From CAVORB01 sp963698495 (lineage in GTDB: Bacteria > Pseudomonadota > Gammaproteobacteria > Chromatiales > Chromatiaceae), in assembly GCA_963698495.1 (NCBI GenBank), contig CAVORB010000025.1:1-64000 (forward strand): 64,000 bases of DNA, in the 5' to 3' direction. The translations under genes and the position numbers were made by a program. Numbering within the stretch: position 1 is the first letter of the stretch; every line of letters begins with the position of its first letter. The notes beneath the pieces are model-generated. The model saw only the letters and a program-made list of their open reading frames with translations, was not told the origin of the DNA and did no database searches. This document shows positions 34,576 through 42,220 of the stretch, piece by piece.

Positions 34576-36030
34576 CTAGACCCTGGCGCCGGGGCGATCT
34601 TCCTCTTCGTCATCCGCCGAGCAGCCTTCCGAATCCAGACCCAACTCCTTGATCTTCCGCGTCAGGGTGTTGCGTCCCCAACCCAGCAGACGCGCCGCCT
34701 CCTGGCGCCGCCCTCCGGTGTGCTCGAGGGCCACTTCGATCAGGATCTGTTCGAACGCGGGTAAGGCAGTATCAAGCAAGCCCGTCCGCTGCTGCTGGAG
34801 GCTGTTGCGCGCCCATAGGCGCAGCGACGACTGCCACTGATCGTCGGCCGCGGTCTTCTCTCCGCCCAGGTCCGAGAGCTCGGGAGGAAGATCCTGTTCA
34901 TGGATGTCCTTGCTGGAGGCCATGACGGTAAGCCAGCGGGCCGTGTTCTCAAGCTGGCGCACGTTACCCGGCCAGTCCAAACACTTGAGTTTGTCCGCGG
35001 CGCTGGGCAGCAGAATCTTGGGCTCACAGCCGAGCTCGGCCGCCGCCTGCACGAGAAAGTGGCGCATCAGGAGCGGGATGTCCTCGCGCCGCTCGCGAAG
35101 GGAAGGGAGGTGGATGCGGATGACGTTGATGCGATGGAACAGGTCCTCGCGGAAACGTCCCTCGCGAACGAGCTCCTCGAGGTTCTGGTGTGTGGCGGCG
35201 ATGATGCGGACATCGACCTTGATCGGAGCCACACCGCCAACCCGATAGAACTCCCCGTCGGCGAGCACGCGCAGGAGTCGGGTCTGAAGCTCAGCGGGCA
35301 TATCGCCAATCTCGTCGAGAAACAGGGTGCCGCCATCGGCCTGCTCGAACCGGCCCTCGCGGCGGTTCTGGGCGCCGGTGAAGGCGCCCCGCTCATGGCC
35401 GAACAGCTCCGATTCGAGCAAGTCTCGCGGGATCGCAGCCATGTTCAAGGCGATGAAGGGTTGAGTCGAACGGGGGCTGTGACGGTGCAGCGCGCGGGCC
35501 ACCAGTTCCTTACCGGTACCGGATTCACCGTTGATGAGCACCGTGATGTTCGAGCGCGCCAAGCGGCCGATGGCGCGAAATACCTCCTGCATCGCCGGGG
35601 CTTCGCCCACGATATCCGGGGTGTGTCCAAGTGGTTCCTCTGCATCCAGCCCGGATTCGGCATGTCTGGGACAGGCCCGGCGAACCTGATCGACGGCCTC
35701 GTCGAGATCGAAGGGCTTGGGAAGGTATTCGAAGGCCCCGCCATCGAAGGCCGACACCGCGCTGTCGAGATCGGAGTGGGCGGTCATGATGATGACGGGT
35801 AGTCCGGGATGTCGTGCCGTGATCTGGCGCAGCAGCTCCAGCCCGTCGATGCCCGGCATGCGCACGTCCGAGAGGACCACGTCGGGACGTTCCCTGGCCA
35901 GCGCCTCCATGATGCCGACACCGTTGGAGAAGCATGTGACGTCCATGTCCGCCTTTTGGAGCGCGCGCTCGAGAACCCAGCGAATCGAGCGGTCGTCGTC
36001 GATGACCCAGACTTTCGGCGCCCTAGTCAT
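34576..36030 (-). CDS. ntrC: Nitrogen regulation response regulator NtrC (GlnG)
   Basis: 484 residues from the ATG at 36030. A receiver domain with VWVIDDDRSIRWVLE and the phospho-acceptor in VVLSDVRMPGIDG. A AAA+ domain with Walker A GESGTGKELVA, the sigma-54-contacting GAFTGAQNR loop and FLDEIGDMP. A C-terminal Fis-type HTH (HTGGRRQEAARLLGWGRNTL) binds enhancers. It activates nitrogen-assimilation promoters with sigma-54. The start overlaps the ntrB end by 8 bases. Confidence 0.96.
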   Translation of the reverse strand: MTRAPKVWVIDDDRSIRWVLERALQKADMDVTCFSNGVGIMEALARERPDVVLSDVRMPGIDGLELLRQITARHPGLPVIIMTAHSDLDSAVSAFDGGAFEYLPKPFDLDEAVDQVRRACPRHAESGLDAEEPLGHTPDIVGEAPAMQEVFRAIGRLARSNITVLINGESGTGKELVARALHRHSPRSTQPFIALNMAAIPRDLLESELFGHERGAFTGAQNRREGRFEQADGGTLFLDEIGDMPAELQTRLLRVLADGEFYRVGGVAPIKVDVRIIAATHQNLEELVREGRFREDLFHRINVIRIHLPSLRERREDIPLLMRHFLVQAAAELGCEPKILLPSAADKLKCLDWPGNVRQLENTARWLTVMASSKDIHEQDLPPELSDLGGEKTAADDQWQSSLRLWARNSLQQQRTGLLDTALPAFEQILIEVALEHTGGRRQEAARLLGWGRNTLTRKIKELGLDSEGCSADDEEEDRPGARV

Positions 36031-37105
36031 TGGAAAGCTCCAACGGGAGGTAGATGTAGAAACGGGTCTTGCCGGGTTGACTTTCACACTCAATAAGACC
36101 CCCATGCTGATTGATCAGCTCCTGGGCGATCGGAAGCCCGAGGCCGGTACCGCCGGGATGCCCGGAGACCATCGGAAAGAAGATGCGTTCCTGCAGCTCC
36201 TGGGGGATTCCAGGACCATCGTCCTCGACCTCGACCCGTAGCACGAGGCGGTGGCGCTGATTTCCAATCGTGAACTGTCGGAGAACCCGGGTGTGCAGGA
36301 CGACCTCGCCGTCTGGTCCAGCCGCAGCGACGGCGTTGCGGGCTATGTTGAGCAATGCCTGAATCAAACGGTCCGGATCGGCCATTAGCTCAGGAATGCT
36401 CGGGTCGTAGTCGCGATCGATCGCGGGCCCGGCAGGGGATTCGGCAAGCAGCAGGCCCCGCACGTGCTCCAACACATGGTGAATGTTGACGTTGCGCTCC
36501 CTCGGGATACGGTTTGGGCCGAGCATGCGGTCCATCAGCTTCTGCAGTCGGTCGGCCTCGTCGATGATGATCCGGGTGTACTCGCGCAGGGACTTGTCGG
36601 GTAGCTCCTGTTCCAGTAACTGCGCCGCGCCGCGCAGTCCGCCGAGGGGGTTCTTGATCTCGTGGGCAAGCCCCCTAAGCAAAGCCTGGGTCGCCTGGTG
36701 CTGGGAGATGAGGTGCTCCTCCCTCGTGATGCGTAGCTGCCGATCCACTTGATGGAGCTCCATCAGCAACTCCGGGGCGGACTCGAAGTGGTGCAGGGGC
36801 AGTACGGTGCAGTTCACCGTGATGGTGCTCCCGTCCGTAACGCGGATATTCACTTCCCGTTCGGTAAAAGGATGGCGGGTTGCGAGCGCCTTCCGAAGCC
36901 GGGGCTCCACCGGATGGTCTGGACAGGCGACCAAGTCGTTGGCCCTCTGCCCGAGAACATGACGAGCGCTCACCGCAAACAGCACCTCGCCAGCGGGATT
37001 GATGTAGGCGAGGTGCATCGCCTCGTCAAACAGCAAGACCGCGGTGTTCAGGTTATCGAGAACGGTTTTCTCGAGGCTCGTTTTCCTCGAACCTTGGATC
37101 GTCAT
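36023..37105 (-). CDS. ntrB: Nitrogen regulation sensor kinase NtrB (GlnL)
   Basis: 360 residues. An N-terminal PAS domain (LDNLNTAVLLFDEAMHLAYI), the dimerisation/phospho-acceptor helix LLRGLAHEIKNPLGGLRGAA with the modified His, and an HATPase domain with VEDDGPGIP and GGTGLGLPIAQELI. Cytoplasmic, controlled by PII in relatives. Precedes ntrC with an 8-base overlap. Upstream lie a sigma-54-like promoter (37244-37259) and a consensus NtrC box (37348-37362), so the pair is probably autoregulated. Confidence 0.95.
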   Translation of the reverse strand: MTIQGSRKTSLEKTVLDNLNTAVLLFDEAMHLAYINPAGEVLFAVSARHVLGQRANDLVACPDHPVEPRLRKALATRHPFTEREVNIRVTDGSTITVNCTVLPLHHFESAPELLMELHQVDRQLRITREEHLISQHQATQALLRGLAHEIKNPLGGLRGAAQLLEQELPDKSLREYTRIIIDEADRLQKLMDRMLGPNRIPRERNVNIHHVLEHVRGLLLAESPAGPAIDRDYDPSIPELMADPDRLIQALLNIARNAVAAAGPDGEVVLHTRVLRQFTIGNQRHRLVLRVEVEDDGPGIPQELQERIFFPMVSGHPGGTGLGLPIAQELINQHGGLIECESQPGKTRFYIYLPLELSND

Positions 37106-37243
37106 GCGGCTTTGACCAACGGCTAAGTCTGTTCCTGACCCGGATAGAACGCGTCCAGTCCATCCTTGTTCCAGCGGTCGCCGCCGTTTTCCAACGACGG
37201 CTGGTGCGCGGTAGGCCTAGATTAGAACCCCTCCGGGAGACTC

Positions 37244-37259
37244 AGCAAAAACCGGACCA
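37244..37259 (-). promoter_or_regulatory. Sigma-54-type promoter for ntrBC
   Basis: On the minus strand TGGTCCGGTTTTTGCT fits the -24/-12 pattern (GG, ten bases, GC; TTGCT at -12). It lies about 140 bases upstream of the ntrB ATG and roughly 100 bases downstream of the NtrC box, the usual enhancer spacing. Confidence 0.65.
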
Positions 37260-37347
37260 GAACTATCGGGTGTCGCCTAGGCCGCGGCGCTCGTTGGGTT
37301 CGGGCACGAGGTACGCTGCCGGGGCGAGAGACTGACCGGCCCAGTGC

Positions 37348-37362
37348 GCACCAGAATGGTGC
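37348..37362. promoter_or_regulatory. NtrC binding site upstream of ntrBC
   Basis: GCACCAGAATGGTGC matches the GCACY-N5-RGTGC consensus at every fixed position and is almost identical to the enteric glnA site. Its centre is about 120 bases upstream of the predicted sigma-54 start point. Confidence 0.72.
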
Positions 37363-37378
37363 ATAGGCCGCGGCCCGG

Positions 37379-37891
37379 CTAGGGAAGTGCTGGCTCGGGA
37401 AGCTGTTTGCGAAGGTGGAAATCGACGGGTGGCGTGGTGGCGATTACTTCATCAAGCTGATCGACCAGCAGTGCACGTACGCGATGGCTGCCGAATGAGA
37501 GACCGCGGAGGATCACCTGAGTGCCCGCGGCATCCCCCGGGACTTGCTGGCCGTCGAGCTCGAGCCGCAGCCGATGCTCGGGCATGAGGGCAGGATCGAT
37601 GAGCAGGCCGATCTGGACCTCGCTGTCGCTGTGGCGGATCGTTGCGTTCGGCTCGGGAACCACGACCTCGAATGCGTCGTACGGGCCGGACTCTGCTCCG
37701 GGTCTCTCGGTCTCTGGCCCGGGCGCTTTGGGATCGGCCGTTTGGTCCCGGACGTCGATCTGGACAGGCTCCGATCCGACCAAAGGCCGGTCTGAGTATT
37801 GGACACTCCCGTCCGGGCCTGTCGACTTATAAACGCCGGCCGCGGCCGGCAACGGTAGGCTGAGGAGCAAGATGACGGCAAGTTTGCGCAT
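37379..37891 (-). CDS. DUF4124-domain periplasmic protein
   Basis: 170 residues. A signal peptide (MRKLAVILLLSLPLPAAA) then VYKSTGPDGSVQYSDRP, the DUF4124 core seen in many small gammaproteobacterial proteins. A Pro/Glu-rich linker leads to a beta domain (FEVVVPEPNATIRHSDSEVQ, LRLELDGQQV) that may be immunoglobulin-like. Function unknown. DUF4124 genes often sit between glnA and ntrBC in this class, as here. Separated from glnA by a strong terminator. Confidence 0.8.
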   Translation of the reverse strand: MRKLAVILLLSLPLPAAAGVYKSTGPDGSVQYSDRPLVGSEPVQIDVRDQTADPKAPGPETERPGAESGPYDAFEVVVPEPNATIRHSDSEVQIGLLIDPALMPEHRLRLELDGQQVPGDAAGTQVILRGLSFGSHRVRALLVDQLDEVIATTPPVDFHLRKQLPEPALP

Positions 37892-37929
37892 GCGGAAAGC
37901 TTAGTGCAGACCAGCCGTTGGCTCAAACG

Positions 37930-37955
37930 AAAAACGCCCCTCTCGGGGCGTTTTT
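37930..37955. terminator. Intrinsic terminator downstream of glnA (bidirectional)
   Basis: AAAACGCCCC at 37931-37940 and GGGGCGTTTT at 37945-37954 form a perfect 10-bp stem with a TCTC loop, with T and A tracts on both sides. It lies 30 bases past the glnA stop on the minus strand and just upstream of the DUF4124 start. Confidence 0.92.
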
Positions 37956-37984
37956 CTCTCTGCGCTGGTCGCGCAATCGGACTA

Positions 37985-39391
37985 TCAGAGGCTGTAGTAC
38001 ATGTCGAACTCGAGCGGATGCGTGGTCATGCGCAACTGGGTGACCTCCTGCATCTTGAGCGCGATGTAACCGTCGATCAGGTCGTCGCTGAAGACCCCAC
38101 CGGCGGTCAGGAAGTCACGGTCCTTGTCGAGGGCGTCCAGGGCCTGGTCCAGCGCGTAGCAGACCTGCGGAATGGCCTTCTCCTCTTCCGGAGGAAGGTC
38201 GTACAGATCCTTGTCCATTGGATCCCCGGGGTGGATCTTGTTCTGTATGCCGTCCAGACCCGCCAGCATCATCGCCGAGAACGAGAGATAGGGGTTACCG
38301 GTCGAATCAGGGAAACGGACCTCGATTCGGCGCGCCTTCGGGTTGGCGACGTGGGGAATGCGTATGGACGCGGAGCGATTGCGCGCGGAGTAAGCGAGCA
38401 TGACCGGCGCCTCGAATCCCGGAACCAGGCGCTTGTAGGAGTTCGTCGACGCATTGGTAAAGGCGTTCAGGGCGCGCGCATGCTTGATGATCCCGCCGAT
38501 ATAGTACAGGGCGGTCTCGGAGAGCCCACCGTACTTGTCGCCGGAGAAGACGTTCTGGCCGTCCTTGCCGAGGGACTGGTGAACGTGCATGCCGTTGCCG
38601 TTGTCGCCGACCAGCGGTTTCGGCATGAAGGTGGCGGTCTTGCCGTAGGCGTGAGCGACGTTCCAGATCGCGTACTTCATGATCTGGTTCCAATCCGCGC
38701 GCTGCACCAGGGTGGTGAACCTGGTACCGATTTCACACTGGCCGGCGGTGGCCACCTCGTGGTGGTGAACCTCGACGGGGACGCCCATTTCCTCCATGGC
38801 CAGGCACATGGCGGCACGCAGGTCGTTCAAAGAATCTACCGGGGGCACCGGGAAGTAACCACCCTTGATACCGGGTCGGTGGCCGATGTTACCGTCCTCG
38901 TAAACGCGCTCGGAGTTCCAGTCGGCCTCCTCCGAATCGACCTTATAGAAACAGCCGCTCATGTCGGCTCCCCAGCGCACGTCGTCGAGCACGAAAAACT
39001 CGGGCTCCGGGCCGAAAAACGCCGTATCCGCGATGCCGGTGGACTTGAGATAGGCCTCCGCGCGCTTGGCGAGGGAGCGAGGGTCGCGCTCGTAGCCCTG
39101 CATGGTCGACGGCTCAAGGATGTCACAGCGAATGATCAGCGTGTTCTCGTCCGCGAACGGGTCCATCACCGCGGTTTCGGCGCCCGGCATCAGCACCATG
39201 TCGGATTCCTGAATACCCTTCCAACCGGCGATGGAAGAACCATCGAACATCTTGCCTTCCGTGAAGAAGTCGTCGTCGACGGCGCTTGCCGGCATGGACA
39301 CGTGCTGCTCCTTACCGCGCGTATCGGTGAAGCGCAGATCCACGAACTTCACTTCCTTGTCTTTGATCAGCTTAATGACGTTTGAGGACAT
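37985..39391 (-). CDS. glnA: Glutamine synthetase type I
   Basis: 468 residues, the size of the adenylylated GSI-beta form. MFDGSSIAGWKGIQESDMVL holds the metal-binding start of the beta-grasp domain; GNGMHVHQSL and RNRSASIRIP are active-site segments; DLYDLPPEE carries the Tyr adenylylated by GlnE. It makes glutamine from glutamate, ammonia and ATP. It stands alone between a strong terminator and a long leader with a sigma-54-type promoter and two NtrC-box-like sites, so control by NtrBC is very likely. Confidence 0.97.
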   Translation of the reverse strand: MSSNVIKLIKDKEVKFVDLRFTDTRGKEQHVSMPASAVDDDFFTEGKMFDGSSIAGWKGIQESDMVLMPGAETAVMDPFADENTLIIRCDILEPSTMQGYERDPRSLAKRAEAYLKSTGIADTAFFGPEPEFFVLDDVRWGADMSGCFYKVDSEEADWNSERVYEDGNIGHRPGIKGGYFPVPPVDSLNDLRAAMCLAMEEMGVPVEVHHHEVATAGQCEIGTRFTTLVQRADWNQIMKYAIWNVAHAYGKTATFMPKPLVGDNGNGMHVHQSLGKDGQNVFSGDKYGGLSETALYYIGGIIKHARALNAFTNASTNSYKRLVPGFEAPVMLAYSARNRSASIRIPHVANPKARRIEVRFPDSTGNPYLSFSAMMLAGLDGIQNKIHPGDPMDKDLYDLPPEEEKAIPQVCYALDQALDALDKDRDFLTAGGVFSDDLIDGYIALKMQEVTQLRMTTHPLEFDMYYSL

Positions 39392-39432
39392 TTATTTTGG
39401 TCTCCGAAGGTTGCCTGTTGTGCTGGGATGCG

Positions 39433-39448
39433 TTGAGCACGTGCTCAA
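39433..39448. promoter_or_regulatory. Perfect 16-bp palindrome in the glnA leader
   Basis: TTGAGCACGTGCTCAA is a perfect inverted repeat 42 bases upstream of the glnA ATG. The core AGCACGTGCT is shared with the 4797-4810 palindrome. It does not fit the NtrC consensus and lies downstream of the proposed sigma-54 promoter, so it may be an operator for another factor, a promoter-proximal repressor site or a chance palindrome. Confidence 0.35.
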
Positions 39449-39643
39449 AATTCGGTGTTGCTCCGTGTGGCGCGGAAGCCTCGGACGCGGGGTCCCCATG
39501 AGGGCAACGACGGTACGAGTTGATGGATTGGAAAGTGCCTCTGAGGAAATCAACGCGCTACCGCTGGCCGTACTTTCATCTGGCTTGGAGAGCCCATGCA
39601 GCGACAAACTGCGGTGACCACACTGCAACCGCTGGGCGAAGAT

Positions 39644-39659
39644 AGCATGATCTGTACCA
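39644..39659 (-). promoter_or_regulatory. Candidate sigma-54 promoter for glnA
   Basis: Minus-strand TGGTACAGATCATGCT has GG-N10-GC spacing and resembles TGGCAC-N5-TTGCA with two differences in the -24/-12 blocks. It would give a leader of about 240 bases before glnA. Confidence 0.5.
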
Positions 39660-39804
39660 TCATGACGGCCGAGCAGACCGCAGACGTTACGCGAAATCGG
39701 GAGTCTCATCGGATTCAGGACGAATAAGAACGGGAAATCATAGGGATATGTTGAGCCTGAACAAACCGCTCAAGGTACGAAAACGATGGTCGTATCGCCG
39801 GTTG

Positions 39805-39819
39805 GCACCCAATTGGGGC
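39805..39819. promoter_or_regulatory. NtrC-box-like site upstream of glnA
   Basis: GCACCCAATTGGGGC matches GCACY-N5-RGTGC with a single mismatch (GGGC for GTGC) and lies about 150 bases upstream of the proposed -24 element, a normal enhancer distance. Confidence 0.5.
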
Positions 39820-39888
39820 CGTCGTCCGACGGCATCGCGGGCCAAAAGCACCGGACTTGCACCAACAAATACCGGCCCCAGCAAAAGC

Positions 39889-39903
39889 GCACAATTATGG
39901 TGC
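39889..39903. promoter_or_regulatory. Second NtrC-box-like site, overlapping the cation transporter stop
   Basis: GCACAATTATGGTGC keeps both GCAC and GTGC arms at the right 7-base spacing, with A in place of the first pyrimidine. About 230 bases upstream of the glnA -24 element. Confidence 0.45.
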
Positions 39904-41055
39904 ATGCACCTCGAAATAGACCGATACCTGGCGAAAACGGGAATCCTGCGCCAGGGCGGCTCTTAGCCTGTCCGTGAGTGCTCTTGCGCAGTCTGCGTCG
40001 GCTTCGCACACGTCGATTGGCAGGAAGACCTCGACGTCGATGCGTCCGTTCAGATAGTGCAACACCGTCCGCCGACGTTCTTGCACTTCACTGATGTCCG
40101 TCCACAGGGTTTCGAGCCGAGCCAACGCCTCGGCGCGCAAAGGCAGACCGCTGCAGGGAGGTGCCGATTCGTCGTCTTCGGGATCGATATGGACGGTCAC
40201 ATCCGTGATCTCGTCGATTTGGTGTTTCAGGCGTTGTTCGACCAGGACACTGATCATGTGCCCCTCGGAAACGCTTACCTTCGGGTCTACCAGCACATGG
40301 ACGTCAGCCGAGGCGTGTCCGCCATGTTTTCGCGTTCGAAGCATGTGGATATCGCGAACGCCGCCGACAGTTCCGATGGTCTTTCTGATCTCGGAAACCC
40401 TCTCGGCTTCCAAGCCCGTGTCCACCAGTTCTCTGACGGCCTCGAAACCCAACTCCCAGGCGATTCTCGCGATCATGACGGCCACGATGATCGCCGCCAC
40501 CGCGTCGAGATAGGGCAGGCCGACCAGGGTCCCGCCTACGCCGATGAACACGACCACCGAAGAAACCGCGTCGGATCTGTGATGCCAGGCGTTGGCCCTC
40601 AGTAGATCGGAGCGAACCCGTCGCGCGTATCCCAGGGTCCACCAGTAGAGCCACTCCTTCACGAATATGGAAGCTACCGCCGCAGCAAGGGCAAAGGGCG
40701 AAGGGTGGAGCAGTTCTTCCGGTGAAAAGAGGCGATCTGCCGCATCCCACCCAATTCCTACGGCGACGGTGACCAGGAGCGCCGCGAGCGCGAGCGTGGC
40801 GACGGTTTCGTAACGGGCATGACCGTAAGGGTGCTCCGAGTCTGGTGCTTGGGTGGCATGACGCCCGGCGAGCCAGACCAGGATGTCGGACAACAGGTCG
40901 GAGAAAGAGTGAATTCCGTCCGCAACAAGGGCTTGCGAGTGCCAGATCATTCCCGCTAGCACCTTGACGATGGACAGAAGAAGGTTGGCTACTCCACCAA
41001 CGATCGCGGTACGAGAAATCGCGAGCGCTCGTTGTTCGCGCAGCTCCTGAGACAC
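39895..41055 (-). CDS. Cation diffusion facilitator family metal efflux transporter
   Basis: 386 residues from a GTG at 41055. Six membrane helices in the first 215 residues with the CDF signatures ALVADGIHSFSDLLSD (TM2) and WHHRSDAVSSVVVF (TM5), the two HxxxD/DxxxD metal-binding sites typical of FieF-like Zn/Fe/Mn exporters. The cytoplasmic domain GHASADVHVLVDPKVSVSEGH is the ferredoxin-like dimer part. An extra C-terminal region of about 90 residues with SVYFEVHAP makes it longer than E. coli FieF (300). Metal specificity unknown. Confidence 0.9.
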   Translation of the reverse strand: MSQELREQRALAISRTAIVGGVANLLLSIVKVLAGMIWHSQALVADGIHSFSDLLSDILVWLAGRHATQAPDSEHPYGHARYETVATLALAALLVTVAVGIGWDAADRLFSPEELLHPSPFALAAAVASIFVKEWLYWWTLGYARRVRSDLLRANAWHHRSDAVSSVVVFIGVGGTLVGLPYLDAVAAIIVAVMIARIAWELGFEAVRELVDTGLEAERVSEIRKTIGTVGGVRDIHMLRTRKHGGHASADVHVLVDPKVSVSEGHMISVLVEQRLKHQIDEITDVTVHIDPEDDESAPPCSGLPLRAEALARLETLWTDISEVQERRRTVLHYLNGRIDVEVFLPIDVCEADADCARALTDRLRAALAQDSRFRQVSVYFEVHAP

Positions 41056-41228
41056 ACCTGAGTCCCCCTATCGAGCCGCCTGTGTCGCACACGCGCGGCG
41101 TACCGTTGCCGTGCCGCGGCTTGCTTCCACGGGCGAGAGTGGGTGAATGCGGTCGCAATCGGAAGCCAGATTATACTGAACTGCGCCGGCGAGAGCCCGC
41201 GCTTGGAATCGCCGGTTCGTAGTCGTCG

Positions 41229-41259
41229 TTGGATAAGTGGGCTTACTAACGGATATAAT
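41229..41259 (+). promoter_or_regulatory. Candidate sigma-70 promoter for glyQS
   Basis: A perfect TATAAT at 41254-41259, with TTGGAT at 41229-41234 as a weak -35 (19-base spacer), about 35 bases upstream of the glyQ start. Confidence 0.5.
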
Positions 41260-41294
41260 TCCAGTTTTGGTCAGCGTCAGGCTGGGAGTGCGGA

Positions 41295-42206
41295 TTGAGC
41301 GGCTCGCACGAAGATTACACCACCTTCCAGGGACTCATTTTTGCTCTGGAACGCTATTGGGCGGAGCGCGGATGCGTTGTCGTGCAGCCCTATGATATGG
41401 AGGTTGGCGCGGGCACCTTTCACCCGGCGACCTTTTTGCGGTCCCTCGGTCCCGAACCCTGGAGCAGCGCCTACGTTCAGCCGTCGAGGCGGCCGACGGA
41501 CGGGCGTTACGGCGAGAATCCGAACCGCCTGCAGCACTACTATCAGTACCAGGTCGTGCTCAAGCCTTCTCCGCTGGACATACAGGATCTGTACCTGGAC
41601 TCGCTGCGCGCGCTCGGAATCGACCCTCTGGTCCACGACATTCGTTTCGTCGAGGACAACTGGGAATCGCCGACCCTCGGCGCCTGGGGGCTTGGCTGGG
41701 AGGTGTGGCTCAACGGAATGGAGGTGACGCAGTTCACCTACTTCCAGCAAGTAGGCGGCCTCGATTGCCGGCCAGTCACCGGCGAGATTACCTACGGCCT
41801 GGAACGCATCGCCATGTATTTGCAGGGCGTGGAGAGCGTGTTCGATCTCGTCTGGTCGCGGAGCGCGAACGGTACCGTCACCTACGGCGACGTCTATCAC
41901 CAGAACGAGGTGGAACAGTCTGCATACAATTTTGAGTACGCCGATACGGGCTCGCTTTTCTCGCTGTTCGATACCTGCGAGCGACAAAGTCAGGCCCTGA
42001 TCCAGCGCGATCTGCCGTTGCCCGCGTACGAACAGGTTCTAAAGGCGTCACATACCTTCAATCTTTTAGATGCCCGCGGAGCGATTTCCGTCACCGAACG
42101 GCAACGCTTTATCTTGCGGGTGCGAACGTTGGCGCGCGCGGTCGCACAAGCGTACTACGAGCGTCGGGAATCCTTGGGCTTCCCCATGCTGAAGAACCAG
42201 GCATAG
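41295..42206 (+). CDS. glyQ: Glycyl-tRNA synthetase alpha subunit
   Basis: 303 residues from a TTG at 41295, preceded by GGGAG about 7 bases upstream; no ATG or GTG occurs before the conserved TTFQGLIFALERYWAERGC. Further signatures: VGAGTFHPATFLRSLGPEPW, RYGENPNRLQHYYQYQ and FTYFQQVGGLDCRPVTGEITY. The alpha subunit binds Gly and ATP and pairs with GlyS encoded 14 bases downstream. Confidence 0.96.
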   Translation: MSGSHEDYTTFQGLIFALERYWAERGCVVVQPYDMEVGAGTFHPATFLRSLGPEPWSSAYVQPSRRPTDGRYGENPNRLQHYYQYQVVLKPSPLDIQDLYLDSLRALGIDPLVHDIRFVEDNWESPTLGAWGLGWEVWLNGMEVTQFTYFQQVGGLDCRPVTGEITYGLERIAMYLQGVESVFDLVWSRSANGTVTYGDVYHQNEVEQSAYNFEYADTGSLFSLFDTCERQSQALIQRDLPLPAYEQVLKASHTFNLLDARGAISVTERQRFILRVRTLARAVAQAYYERRESLGFPMLKNQA

Positions 42207-42220
42207 GAGGGGGAGCCGCG

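Noticed and set aside
37904..39385. Long plus-strand frame opposite glnA
   Set aside because: It mirrors glnA codon structure on the opposite strand, as do the long frames opposite mnmG (60667-62148) and gspE (20550-22172); none shows protein motifs.
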